A stretch of 64,000 bases of DNA from Ancistrus triradiatus (lineage: Eukaryota; Chordata; Actinopteri; Siluriformes; Loricariidae), in assembly GCA_025084515.1 (NCBI GenBank), contig JAJAGP010000275.1, positions 444,001 to 508,000 of the forward strand. Reading direction: 5' to 3'. Below the pieces are notes generated by a model. It worked only from the letters and a program-made list of their open reading frames with translations, was not told where the DNA came from and did no database searches. The position numbers were made by a program, and so were the translations under genes. This document shows, in pieces, positions 12,600 through 25,800 of the stretch; position 1 is the first letter of the stretch, and each line of letters opens with the position of its first letter.

Positions 12600-13340
12600 T
12601 AGATAAACACTATACCCGTGACCAACATATCAATCAGCACCTCATACCGGTGAGTGCTCCTACACCCCGAGGGAGGGGTGGCCTATTGAATTGCAACATT
12701 GACACCTACTGGCCCTGTTCTGTAAAGCTTAGGGTCTCCAAAATACCATCAACTTGCATCCTGGTGGCTATTATACTCCAGCAATATTATTCCAACATAC
12801 CATACTGGTCACCAGCTTAAGTCTCCAAAATATAACATACTAATCTTTGGGACACTGATACCAAAAGATCTAAATCCAAAACAGACACAGGGATCTTAGA
12901 AAATAATACAAATTTTAGAGCTTCCTAAGAGCTTTATCTACACCACCAGCCACGCACTACAGTCAGAGATTATATAATGCACGCAGGCCATAAACACAAT
13001 TGTTTTTTGCATGTTTCATGAAGTTCTTCTCTTAATAGCTGCAGCATTGTTACCTAAACTCCTCCAGCAGCAGCAGCACGGTGTAGCTCCGAGTCGTTGT
13101 TATTATTCAATTCGTTACCGGATCAAAACGTTCGGATGCACTCGCTTGCAAAATGCACGTTATGAAAAACCCGAATAATCCCCCGCTAAGCTGCTTTCCG
13201 GCCACAGTTCGCTGCATTAAAGCCTGTAACTCTTAACACCGTGTGCAACCGTGAAAGTAAAACCTCATTCCTGCCTGACGTCACGCAAATGGGCGGAGTC
13301 TCGCCTCCATGCGTCTGTAAGCAAAACGTGTATTCAAAGT
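12600..13340 (-). promoter_or_regulatory. Candidate promoter region of the endonuclease IV gene
   Basis: The region upstream of the start codon contains a perfect CRE (TGACGTCA, 13276-13283) followed within 10 bases by a GC box (gggcgg). The surrounding sequence is CpG-richer than the flanks. No transcription start can be seen, so this is inference. Confidence 0.35.
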
Positions 13341-13599
13341 ACCTGCATGCAAAGATCACAGAAAATCACCCTCACAAAAGTTCACGTCTGGTCACAACAC
13401 ACAGTGCAGCCCATTTCTGATATTACCGTGTACGTACAACGTGCTTACGGACAAATGTGTAGGCAGACCTGTTTAACGCAACATATATACAACGAACGCA
13501 TTTACGGACATTTACTGAACAATTAAGCTGGGCCCATGCAATATGTGATAACTAAACATGTTCCCATGTGATTCATTATATTTGATAAGTACCCAAAAG

Positions 13600-13730
13600 T
13601 CTGTATAAGAGATGTCCAAATTACAACCAATATATCCTTACAATCAAGGACCCAACAGTGCCAGCTTAGCAGATTTGAACCATGGACCTTCAGGCCCATT
13701 TCCTAGTACCTTACAGCTAGGCCACCACAG
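13600..13730. repeat. Dispersed teleost repeat copy
   Basis: The series 'ccaacagtgccagcttagca', 'tttgaacc', 'ggaccttc', 'taccttacagctaggccaccac' matches a very common fish interspersed repeat tail. A second degenerate copy sits at about 15895-16045. Confidence 0.6.
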
Positions 13731-14668
13731 TCCTCTCATAATGTCGTGTTCTGTATTGCAGAAGGTAGGTTAGATTGATGGGCATTTGGATGGCACAGTG
13801 GCCTAAGCCTCCATCGTGGTGGAATTAAGGATTGCTAGAGGAGAAGTCGCTAATGAGTCCCCAACAGCTGAGCTGGCCAGAATCTACCGGGACTCAAACC
13901 CAGATTCCTGGTGTGTTTCTATTATCGGTACCATGATGTCACATAATTGTAGTCATGGATGACATAAAGTATTGTAAATAATGCATTTTGGAGAGATGGA
14001 TGCATTTTACACTTTTACACTTAAATTGTGTAGTCCATAACTGCCCGACCTCACAGTCATGGTCCAAAATCTAAACTGTAATAAACAAAAACGCTACTGT
14101 TTGTTTGTTTATTTATTTATTTATCCACATATATTCATGACAAGGTGAGATATGCTACTGGGCCAGTTTAGAGCAGCCAGTTAACCTCTTTGGAATGTGG
14201 AATAAATCGGAGTACCCGGAGTGAACCCATGCAGTGTCAAAGTTCGTGATCAAAACGGGGGTATCTGGAGCTGTGGGGCAACCGACTGGATCGCCTTGCC
14301 CGCCCCAAAAAACCTTAATATGCATGCAGTTGGATATCGTTTGCACAAACGTGCAAGCAGTCCCTGCAAAGTAAAGTAAATCCTGATGTTTTTTTTTTTT
14401 TTTTGCAGGTTTTGAACTTCTTGGTTGATGTTTGTCACCCAAGCCCATTACATCGTTGAGTGTTGGTTGAACTGTGACGTCATAGTTTGGGTAGGGCAGG
14501 TATACCGAGGGTAAAATGTGCGGATTGGCACCGGATGCCCTCGCCACGGATATGTGTGTGAAATCGGCGAGTTAAATAAAAAGGCTAAGCGTAGCGCGTT
14601 GCGTGGCTGAGTGAATTTGTGTGTGGACTTTTAATACTGAAGGTCAAAATTTTCCCTCAGCGAACCCC

Positions 14669-14676
14669 CCCAACCC

Positions 14677-14715
<39 letters not shown>

Positions 14716-14716
14716 T
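14669..14716. repeat. CA microsatellite
   Basis: About 16 uninterrupted CA units, then CATACAC, lying just upstream of the GC-richer presumed tnrc6b promoter. Confidence 0.9.
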
Positions 14717-14816
14717 TCATACCTAACAGTAAAATGGCCGACCGTCAACCGACTGACTTTTCAGCGCTTTAAAACCAGTTTGCTTGTGTTTTCTTTTTTT
14801 CGTTTACACGATCGCG

Positions 14817-15420
14817 TTGCATGATTCGGATCAGCACTGTGGGTGACGGCTTTCCAGCATCAGCTGCACAAACGGCGACTTTTTCATGGACTCTGACGGA
14901 TTTTAAGTCGCCTCGAATGCCTCAAAATTTACAATTTCGCACTGAAGCACTTTAGCAGCGGCTAGCTTCCGAGCTACGGTTCATGTAATTCCTGGGGTAA
15001 GTGCTTCGATGTTTGAGGCGGGGGTGAATTGGTCGTTCGACGTTTTATCAGAACGGGCTCGTTGGTGTGCATTTTAAGAGTTCGGGTTTACACTTTCAAA
15101 ATTCGAGGCGGGTTTACGCCGAGTTCGCGTTTCGACGGTTGGGCTAGCTCAGATAACGCTAGCGCTAGCGCTAGCGCTCCTTAGCTGCGAGCTAACCGCG
15201 AGCTATTCGGTGTAGCAATGGAAACGTTTATCTCTGTCAACGCACCGCTTCGCTTTGCAACAAATTGCAGTTATTCTGGTTGGTGTATGAAGTGCTCACA
15301 GGCCGGTTTGCGTGATTGTACAGAGTAAATATTTGTACCGAGCAACCTTTAGCGCTGCTTATTTATCCCAGGTAGGTGGCTAACAAGCTAACAGCTTCGT
15401 TTCGGTTGTCATCCGGTGCA
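14817..15420 (+). promoter_or_regulatory. Candidate tnrc6b promoter and noncoding first exon
   Basis: This block has many CpG dinucleotides compared with its surroundings and includes a self-complementary GCTAGC repeat (about 15160-15178). A splice-donor-like gggg|taagt/ggg|gtaagt sits at about 14997, so a 5' noncoding exon could end there. It lies 4.4 kb before the first coding exon of tnrc6b and is in the expected place. No start site is proven. Confidence 0.4.
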
Positions 15421-15894
15421 GCTTGCACAGTTTGTGCGCCTCTTGTTTTCTCGTTTTCTGTCTAATTTAAGTTAACCGCATACTGAAAACGCATCATATA
15501 TTTAATTTTAATGATCTGAAGGCCGACGCCGTGCCGAGAAGTTAAATGTTTATGTCTAGTGGGAATTGGCCTAATGGTTTCCAAACGTTTATATTAGTAT
15601 ATTCCAATGGTTTACGTTAAAGATTTCCGAGCAATTGTTGAATGGTTTCCATTAACCCAATCATTCCTGACTTCCACAGTTATATTCAGTTAATATTAAT
15701 TAAACTGCATCATAGTAGATGTAGATTGTAGAGTAGTTTGTTTAGAAAACGAGTAATGGTTTCCATAAAGCGTTACCCATCACTATCCATGGTTTCCATG
15801 ATCCTGACTGCTTTCTGTTTTTTAGCAATAATAATTTTACAGATCTCATCAAATATACCTGTCAGTCTCTGTGTGGGTGATTTTCTATACATTT

Positions 15895-16045
15895 GCTCAT
15901 TCAGCTCTTATCCAAATTACAATCTTGCAAAGCACAATCCAACCCAAGCAGCTGAGCGCCCAACGATGCCAGCGCTGCCATTTGTACCCTCAACCTTTTG
16001 GCCAGTACAGTATCCTAATCACTGTGCCATAATATTCCTCCGCTC
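15895..16045. repeat. Second copy of the dispersed 'caac-tgccag' repeat
   Basis: The sequence from 'tccaaattacaa' through 'cccaacgatgccagcgctgcc' and 'ccctcaaccttttggccagta' to 'cctaatcactgtgcc' parallels the copy at 13600-13730. It is degenerate and intronic to tnrc6b if the proposed promoter is right. Confidence 0.55.
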
Positions 16046-17084
16046 CAGCTCTTTGGACAACTATTGTCTGTTTCTCTAATGTTAATATTTAGTGATTTCG
16101 TGGCTCATGTATTGTTTTTTTTTTCAGAAGGAATCAAGTTGAGGTAACTTAACATCATTCAGCTGGTTTAACGTTAAGGTTCCTGACCCGCCGAGGGTCT
16201 AAACTGTTGTAATGAGTTACACAAGAAAAGTGATATTTAACATGTTCATATTTCCAGTTATTTTATAATCTGAATGGCTGTGGCCCACACTCGGCAGCGT
16301 CATAAAACAGTCGATTATTTGCACACCTGTGGCCCAGCATGTCAGCATCAAGATTCATTATGATTTATTTGTTCTTCCTCTATTTTGCTCGTCTTCTTAC
16401 TCAATTAAATACAGTTTTCTTGTTTGAAATCGACCACTCAATTATCTTCTAAAGCCTAAACATTTTTCAATAGCACATAAATGTATTTCTAATGGAAATT
16501 GGTGTAACGTCTCCTTAAAACCTTATGTTTGTGATGTTTTAATGATTTCCATTAGCATTTAATTTGACTTCCATGTCAAAAAAAGCAAAATTTTCTTCCT
16601 AAACTAAACCTTCTTCAGTGCTAACGAGTCAGAAATCATTTCTCTCTAATGGGAGTTGTCCCAGTTGTAAAACAAACTTTGTTTTAATGGTTTAATGTTT
16701 ACTAAATAGTTGCTTCCTAATGTATCAGTCCATCTAGAAAACAAATTGATGGCTGGCATTGCGCATTTTCTACCAGTATACTTTTTTCAAAGTTTTTTTT
16801 TTTAATGGATTATTAGCTCTCGGACCTCTGATTTAAAGGTTATATTCAGTCTAATATTGACTAATGTGTCTAGAAAATTGATGTTTTTCTGTTTTCCATT
16901 CAACATTTCTCCATCAGTGTGTACTGTTTTAACTGTTTCCACTAACCCACTCATTCCTGATTCCTCCTCCGAAATGATTGAATCGTCTTTTAATGGACTG
17001 CGTATCCGTTTTATCTGGATATAATGTTTTGTTTTGCAGAATTCAATCGATTTTATAACGTAGTCAGACAGTGGTTGAGATTAG

Positions 17085-17300
17085 GGCTGCAACTAACGAT
17101 TATTTTAATAATCGATTATTCGGTCGATTATTTTTGAATCGGGTTAAAAAAAAACCTTTCCATGTCTTTATTCAGAAATATAACATTAAGTAACAGAGCA
17201 AATAAGTGCTTACAATAAATGAATAATAAGAAATTAAATTTATTAATAAATAAATAAAAAAAATTAAATAATAAAGAAAAATAAGTGCATCTCTGATGCA
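17085..17300. repeat. hAT-like transposon end fragment
   Basis: It begins 'agggctgcaactaacgatta' and continues with repeated 'aatcgattatt' and 'cggtcgattattt'. This is the characteristic terminus of a hAT-type non-autonomous element widespread in fish. It then runs into an A/T-rich tract, and I could not find a matching opposite end. Confidence 0.55.
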
Positions 17301-17404
17301 AACACTACATACAAACTCATTCACTCCCTTTCTTTAGGAACTTTGCATTGCAATCCAAAAATGTTATCATGTCAACATGCTCCTGGCTAAAGCTGGCTCT
17401 CTTT

Positions 17405-18080
17405 TTTTAGAGACTATGTCCACACGTACACGGGTATTTTCTGAAACGTGGGTTTTCAAATTCGTTTATAAAAAACATCCCGTCCACACAAGCAGTGTTT
17501 AAACAAAAAAACTTCGTCCACATGAAAACACAAAAACGCACACAGTCGCTGTCAAGAGCAGTGCCAAACCAGCAGTCCTATATGCCGGCGAAGCAGCTCA
17601 CTTGGCGACAACAGCGATGTCCTATGCATACAAACATTTTCTCGCCGTTCTTCTTCAACAACCACTTCGTTTTGAAAGCTGTCCCACCAACGAGAGGTCC
17701 GATCGGGTCTCGTCCAAAACCAGCGATTCTGGGGGCGGGAACTGCTTCGTGCGTGTGATGGATATAGTAGTGATCTCCGTGGCGCATTCTGACGCCTCTG
17801 TTCTTCAGTGTAATGAAAAAGTAATAATTGTAAATGTATTTGTAGATTTGTAGCAAGTTCGGTCAGCAGTGTTACAGCTGGCACTATTTTGGCTACGTCT
17901 GCTATTGCACAAAATCGCCTCATGTAAACCAAGGAGATAACGCCGCACAAAGTGACGTTACAAGCAAGAAACTCCGTTTTCCCAGTCCACACGACAATGC
18001 TGAAAATGGAGTTTCTGAAAATCTTCACCCTGGCAGAAGTTTTGCAAAATGTCTGTTTTCAGTGACCTAAACGCCATTTT
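17405..18080. repeat. MITE-like element with 'gtccacacg' ends
   Basis: The left side has 'ctatgtccacacgtacacgg' and the right side 'cccagtccacacgacaat' in a pseudo-symmetrical context, with A/T-rich 'gttttc' and 'gaaaac' steps. Open frames inside resemble nothing known. Boundaries are approximate. Confidence 0.4.
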
Positions 18081-19424
18081 CGCTCCGCCTCGCTCCGTTC
18101 AATCACTCGTATTTTTTTTTAGTAATGTACAATACAGTAGTTCTAATCTTCGTGTCTTTAAAACTTGAAACACTGCAATTCTCTTTTCTGTCACCAGGTG
18201 TCGCACAGGTTTGCTTGTACTAGTTTCGGTCATTCAGACCTGAAAGTATGTAAGACACTTTATTTGCTGTTATAACATGTGTTGATCGGAGGGAAATGTT
18301 AAAACGGCGATTACCTCTAATTGTTTTCCTAATGAGGCGCATGTCAGTATTATATAGATAACGAGTATTAAAAGTAGTGTTAAAATGAAAGGTTAGGACT
18401 CAAGACATTACTCAAGTTTGTCTGATCAAGGTCTGTGACCATTTGAGAAATCCATCCAGCAGGTCAGCGCTGGGATTCAACAGTTGAGTCCAGTTCTTAT
18501 TCAGCCCCTCTGATTTGGTTTATGTATTTTTTTTTAACCAACATATCATGGAATTTAAGGCCATTTTGGTTGCTTTTTATGTATCTTAAATACATCAAAC
18601 AGGTCTGGAATCAATTTGCCATTAAGGCTCTTAACATTGTAATGCAAACACATTAGAGCAACAAATATCCATTATTCATTAGTACCAAACCAGTAGATAA
18701 AGACTGGACCTCATTAATACTTAACCAGCTGAAGTATGAAATGTTTTTATAGTATATAGAGAGTTAGCCAAAACATTGCACGGAAATTGAGCACGAGGAA
18801 ATGGGGCCTGAATGGCATGCCAGCAATGTGTCAAATTAATAAACGTGATTTACTTTTGGTTTTCTTGTTGCCATGTGTAAACAGGTTTTGTAAACATCAG
18901 CTTTATCCGGATAACAAATGCTAAATATTACCTAATTAACCTGAAGATCATCAAGTTAAAGCTGTTTGATTTCTGCACAAGCGAGTGCCGGCCTGCAACC
19001 TGTCAAACTATCATGAAATATAATTTACTCTCGGGAGTGTGTTTTAAAAGCACCATACTCAGGGTTTGTTTTCCAGGTAGGACAGGACTCATTTTTTCAT
19101 TGTAAGATTTTTGTTTTAGAGAGTATTTAAGATGTAAAGATCTTAGTATTTAGTCATTTGTGACAGTATTCTGGACAAAGATGCATTGAAACCTGTCGGT
19201 CAAAAAGAGACTGAAAGTTTAGAAGTGAAGTTTAGAATTTTTTACAGGTTTGGGATCCGGAGCCCGTCCTGGGAATCACAGGGATGTGACAGCCCATCAC
19301 AGGGGGCTCAAAAGTGGGAGGATGTCCTAATAATTTTGATAACCAAGCATAGAAGCAAAGAGAGGATGTGCTGTGTGTTTGTGTATATGTAGTTATTTTT
19401 TTTTATTTTTTTTTATTTAAATAG

Positions 19425-22400
19425 AAAGGAGCATCTTGAAAGGGAACAGCAGTTCATGGAAGACAAGAAAAGGAAGAAGGAAGATAAAAGGAAAAGGGAA
19501 ACCTCGCAGAAGGTAAAGATATTTATCTTCTCTTTTGTCGTTGTAGTTATTCAGAGATGTCTTAATAGATTTCTGCTGAGTTTATTACCCTGGATGGGGT
19601 GCCAGGGCATCAAGACCGAGTTTGTTGACTTTATGGTTTTTATATTTCAGGTGGTCGAACAAAAGAACAAAGGTACGTTTGTTTTTCTGTCTTGTTTACG
19701 TTCTAATATTCTCCTACTGTTATCAGTTCTTAATTTTCCTTGATTTTTATTATTTTTTTTCCCCCATGCCAGTGCCAGAACTGACCAAGCCCCCATCCGC
19801 CCAGTCTCCTGCCACCTCAAGCTCGGTATCCGCCAGCCCTGGCCCTGTCCCTTCTACAACCTCCTCCATTGCCACCCCGGCTGCTGGCGCCCCCCCTCAG
19901 GGCGGGAACAATGCTAAGCGGTCGGCGGTGGCCAACGGACAGCCCTCCCCCAGCGCCCAGGCTCCGCAACGCTACATGCCCCGTGAAGTGCCCCCTCGAT
20001 TCCGCTGCCAGCAGGACCACAAAGTGCTACTGAAGAGGGGCCAACCACCCTTGTCCTCCATGCTGCTGGGGGGAGGCAACAGTGGGGGGGATAGCCCCAA
20101 TGCAACAGTGGCTGCTGCCTCAGGTAACGGTAGCGGTTTCCGCTCTGTTTATGGAAACCTGGTAGGCGAGATGCGATGCTTTGGCTGAATTTTAATTTTT
20201 TTAAATTTCTATTGTTTTTTTGTTTTTTTTAAACAGATTCCAGCTTGGGCTCTGCAGGTCAAGCTCCTCCCTCTCTGCCCCACACATCATCCTCCTCATC
20301 AATCGCTGCTTCTTGTACTACTTCTTCAAATTATGCAAATTCCATGTGGGGGGCCAGCTCTGGTAGCCAGCCCCTTTCTCAGGGCAGGGAGAAGGTGATC
20401 GTGGACGGGTCAGACCTGGAGGAATGGCCTAGTATTGCTGCTGGGGACGGAGCCAAAACGGGCGAGAAAGGTGGTGTTGCCGCCGCGGCCGGAGGTCCTG
20501 ACGGGAACGGGATAGCGAACTGTAGTGCCTCTTGGGGGGACAGGCACCTCCAGCAGCAGCCGACGCCGCAGGTCGCGGGGGGTGGAAGCGATGGCGGGAA
20601 AGGTTCCGGTAGCCCCTCCCCTCCCTCGACGTCCTGTTCAACCAATGAATGTATGCAGCCTACTAGTGTTGTTTGGGGGCCCCAGGGAGCCGCCGGAGGA
20701 AACGCAGTAGCAGCAGGGTCACTGCCCTCCATATCCAAAGCCTCCCCTCTCCCAGGGACCGAGTGCTCCATTGGTGTCAACTGTGGGTTTCCAGGTGCCA
20801 ACTTCAACCCTAACGCCAACCCCTCCGCCTGGCCGGCCCTGGTACCGGATAGAACCGGGGCGCCTGCAACGGAAGGCGCCGGCGTCGTTGTCTCCGCTCC
20901 TCTCCAAAGCTCGACGTCCTTGTCTGCCAACAACTCTCTTTCTGTGAATCAAGCGTCTCATCAGCACCAACTTCACCAAATGCAATACAGAGACATAGAG
21001 CCATCCTGTAGGGAGTGGGGTGGCGCGGCACTGGAGCCGGGAGCAGGACCAAAAAATGCAGCGGCGGCGGCGACAGAAGGGGGCGACGGGGACTGCGGAA
21101 GTACGGGGGGAGGGGACATGTCCGCCTCCTCTTCCTCGTCCGGCTCTTCCACTGCTTGGAGAGCTCAGCCTTTTCCTGCAAATTCCAAAACGGGTGCTTC
21201 AAGGACTGACGCGTGGGAGAGTGGACCCGCCTCCGCTTCCGCCGAGGCGGGGAACTCGTGGGGGTTTGCCGGGCAGGATGACCGAGGGTCCGGGAGCACT
21301 TGGGGAACGGGATCTCAGGGAGCATGGAATGGGGAGTGGGGTAACTCGAGCAGCGTTGTCAATCCGGGTGGGGGCAATGAAGACGGCTCGAGCAGCAACA
21401 GCAGCACCAGCGGCGGCAGCGTCGGCAACCCTTCCGTTTCCTCCTCGGCACCTTCGACTATGACGAGAGCTTGGGACAATCAGAAAGGGTCTGCAGACGT
21501 AGGGCAGGGCGACTCCGGCGAATGGGGAGGCCAGGGTGGCAGAGGAGGTACGTCGTCCTCCAGCGGCGGGGGGAGCTCCAGAAACGGCAATCAGCAGCAA
21601 CGCACTAACCAGCCTCCGAAGGCTGAAGTGGCCTTACAGAGTCTACTCAACCGGCCCGACCTGGACCCCAGAGTGCTCTCCAATAGCGGATGGGGTCAGA
21701 CACAGATTCGCCAGAACGTGGCCTGGGACCTGGATGGAAACAGCGCGGCGGCAGCCGGAGCCAGATCGTCTCCGGCGAGCCTCGTCCCGCCGTATCCGAG
21801 CTCTACCGGTGCGTCGACCGCTGCCCCGTCGAATCCTTCTCAGAACGCCAGCGCGAACGCCGTGCTCGGACCCCCGTCCGTCTCGCCTGGGGACGGCTGG
21901 GACAACAGCAGTAGCAGCAGCAGTGGTTCCTCCGTGCCGAGTAGAGGTCTGCTAAGCTCTGTCCAAAACGCGGGCGTTTCCCAGCCTGGAAGCGTAGGTC
22001 ATGCAGTAGGGGGGCAGAGCAAGCCTTCGGGTGGCTGGGGTGACTCGGGTTCGTCCGAGAGCCAGGGAAAAGGGTGGGGCGGCGAAGAGCAGGGATGGCG
22101 AGATCACGTGACGGGCGGCGGATCGGGTGGATCTGGAGGATGGGGGGAGTTTAGGCAACAGGGTACTCAAGCGGGAGGTGGTGGAGATTGGGGAAGCAGG
22201 CAGGATGAGAAAGGCACTGGAGGTTGGACCGAAATGGGACGAGGGGACGGCGGGAACTGGGGCCAGAGAACCGGGGGTGACTGGGGAGAGCAGGAGACCA
22301 AAGCGAGCAGCGGGGGTTGGGGCGACGGGAAGGACGGCACCGCGACACGCGGGGACCCGGAAGTGGGTACGTGGGGCAGCTGGGAGGAGGGAGCGCCGAG

Positions 22401-22839
22401 GAAAGCTTGGGGAGGTTCTGAGACGGCGGGAGTCGGGGGCGACCCAGGTAGCAAGTCTCACTTGGGTTGGGGAGGGAACTCGCACCCTTCGCAGATGCCA
22501 AACAGCCAGTCGGCCTCTCTCAAAGGTCAGGCACAACAGCAGCAACAATCACAGCCCCAGCAGTCACAGTCGCTGGATTCAGGGGCCATGCAAGGGGGCT
22601 GGGGAAGGAAAGGAGCCCCTTCAGCCCCGAGCCAAAGTTCAGGATGGACCTCCGGGCCCATACCCCAAATATCCGGCGGCCCCGGGAGCGGCTCGGAGCC
22701 GAGCGGTTGGGAGGAGCCGTCTCCACAGAGTATAAGCAGGAAGAAGGAGATCGACGACGGGACGTCGGCCTGGGGCGACCCCAATAACTACAACTACGTG
22801 AATTATTGGGACAAGAACAACGGCCCGCCGCAACCGTCT

Positions 22840-22894
<55 letters not shown>

Positions 22895-25800
22895 GACCGC
22901 CACCTCTGCAAACAAGAGTCCCCACCAGCCTTAACAGGGACGTGAACCTCACACAATCTTCCAACAAGGGTCCAGCAATGGGTAAGAACCGTTTACTGGG
23001 GGTCTTCTAATGGAAGGGGAATATTTAGTATTGGATTAAAGATTTAAGGTGTTTCTGCAGGTCCCTGGTGACTAATTTATTGTATTTAATGTATATCTAT
23101 AAAACTATGTTGTATTTGTTTAAATTCATTAGAAACAGTATTTTCTGGGTAAGAGTTGCAAGATTCGATCCTATATTGATATCAGGTCCAATGTTATAAC
23201 CTTAAACACCGTTTAAGTTTTTCTATTTTGGCAAAAAAAAATTGTGTCCTGCGAAGCATGGTGGTGGCACGGTTACGTTGTAGATGAGTTTTTCTTGGTT
23301 GTTGAGAGGCCATATCCAGTATAAATGCTGTAGAAAATTTTGAGTTTGTTGAAAATTACCACGAAATTTGACTAGATTTGAACAATTCTGCAAAGAACAA
23401 CAACTGGATTTTCACTAATCTTGGTGCCACGCTTTGAGACAATCCGAACCTTGGTATATTTAAAGCAAAAGGTGGCTGTTTCCAACTCTTGTTGGTATGT
23501 TAGAACTGTTGGCTTTTTTCCCCATTCCTTGGATGTTGCTGTTTCTGACTCCCCGCATTCAAAGCATTATGATTTTCTGTTGGCGCCAAGATACTTAAGC
23601 GTCAAATCTTTGCGTTTTCTTAGCTCCGTCTGGATGGGGAAGGAGCAGCTCTCCCTCTAGTCCATGTGTAGACAACGGCACTGCAGCTTGGGGTAAACCC
23701 ACTGACTCGTCCACCAGCTGGGGTGATCCGGATGATCCCGGGAACGCCTCGGGATGGGGCAACCCGCCCAAGCCTGGTAAGGAATCGGCACTCGGACTAA
23801 ACGCTGCTGTAGGATTGTCGGGAAATTGGTTAAACTTGGGCGACGTTTTGTTCTTCAGGTCCAAAGTCTATGCAAGAAGGCTGGGGCGAGAGAGAGGGCT
23901 CTGTAAGTGCCTCGCGTCACTCCAGCTGGGAGGAGGAAGACGAGGGTGGGGTGGTGTGGAACAGCGCAGGATCCCAAGGCAGCAGCTCTTCCTACAATTC
24001 CGGGGGCTGGGGAGGCAAGAAGGGTAACAAGGTCAGCCAGAAACAAAGAAAGCCTCCTATAAGAATGAAAGAATTAAATTTTAACCTAGAGTTAAAACGA
24101 ATCACGTTTGCTCCACAGGGTTCGATAAAAAGTGCCGAGTCCTGGATGAACCCCATGACTAGGCAGTTTTCGAACATGGGGCTCCTGGTACGTATAACAT
24201 CTTTGTGAGGACGTCTTAAAATTCAGAACGTGTACTAAAACCGTTGACCCACAGGGCGAAGACCCCAGTGGCCGTCCCTTGGACCTGGCCCCCGGTCCTC
24301 CTATGGATAAGAAGATGGACGGAGATAAACGAGGTATGGGTTTGAGCGACTACAACGGAGACCTGCGCAAAGCAGGGCGTGGAGGGGCAGGTGGAGTCGT
24401 CTTCCGTTCTCCTGGTTCCAAAGAGGTCGGGCCTGGCGAGACCGGGCCTTACTACGACAAGGTACTTCGATGAAAACTCGTTCTCAGATATTTAGTGGGA
24501 GTCTCGACGGCTGAATACTTTTGAACATGTATCAGTCGAAGTGGAGGGTGCAGGTAGATGCAAACCGCCATCGTGTCCGTATCGTACGCTGTAACGGGAC
24601 GTATTCTGATTGGGTGCAGATGGGCGGTCACATGTTCGGGAGCGCCGGAGGAATGGCGCAGCCCAGGCACCAGCCAGGAGCGTCACCCATGAACCCGACG
24701 GTGCGAGCGCAAGTGCCTCATCAGTTCCTGTCGCCTCAGGTAAACCCGACCTCTGGTATAACCCGGTCCTTTGAGGTCCGGTTGCCTCGAACCTTTAGTG
24801 AACCCCGGTGTCTCTCGCGCAGATGCCGGGTTCCGTGCTGAAGCAGATGCCTCCTCCGAGCGGGGGCGTCGGGACGGTGGGTGGAGGGGTGTTCCCCGCT
24901 CAGCTGTCCCCGCAGCACATCGCCATGCTCAGCAGCATCTACCCTCCTCACATCCAGTTCCAGCTGGTAGGTTGTCACTGAGACGGTTCCAAATCTCGGC
25001 TTACCGAAGCTTAAGGTGTAAAAAGCAAAGATTAATTAGAGGAACAAAATTAAGCCTGGTTTTAATTAACATGCACGTGCATTGTTTGACAGCGTGCACT
25101 TTTCGTTAAGAGGGAAGTTTTATTTTATTATTGTCAATTTCCAAATTTCCCTCTCCAATTTCCGAGCTTTAGTCCAATGCACCTTCGGTACCTGTGTAGA
25201 GGTGTGCAGTTTATGATGTAAAATGATATCTCGATACGTTGTCATTTTATTGATAACGATAATTTGACAATTTATTTTGCATCCTTTAAAAATGTTTATA
25301 AAAGTCTTGAATTATTAGTTGCTCTTGTTGTTAGGATATGAATTGTCGCCTTTTATTTTACTTGTTTTACAAATTAGTCCAGTAATCTAAACGATTCATT
25401 TTCCTCCAAAAAAACCACGGATCCTCTCATTTAAGCTCCTTTTATTTGAACTGGTGTTATAAATGATTTTATTGATAATGATATTAGACAGATTATTTTG
25501 CTTCCTTCAAAAATGTCTGTAAAAGTCTTAGTTTTATCAGTTGCTCCGGTTAGTAGGATATTAATTCTCGCTACTTATTTTACACGTAGATGAGTCGAGT
25601 AATCTAAACGATTCATTTTATGATTCAGTTTATAGATTAAAGTGCAAAACTAGTTTTATTAAAGTTAGTAGTGCGACGGCAAAAGAAATCCGCGTGTAGT
25701 TTCTACGAAACCCGTCTATATTTATAATATTTAGCATGTAATAATAAAGACTGCTTAGTCCAGATTTGTTGTTGACCTTAAGTATTTCTTTAGGTTGATC

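Noticed and set aside
13600..13930. Possible tRNA gene
   Set aside because: The sequence has no complete A and B boxes in a cloverleaf context and fits a degenerate interspersed repeat instead.
19817..22956. Many antisense and alternative-frame ORFs of 60-200 codons over the tnrc6b GW exon
   Set aside because: They follow from GC-rich, low-stop repeat sequence of the real exon and show no family features.
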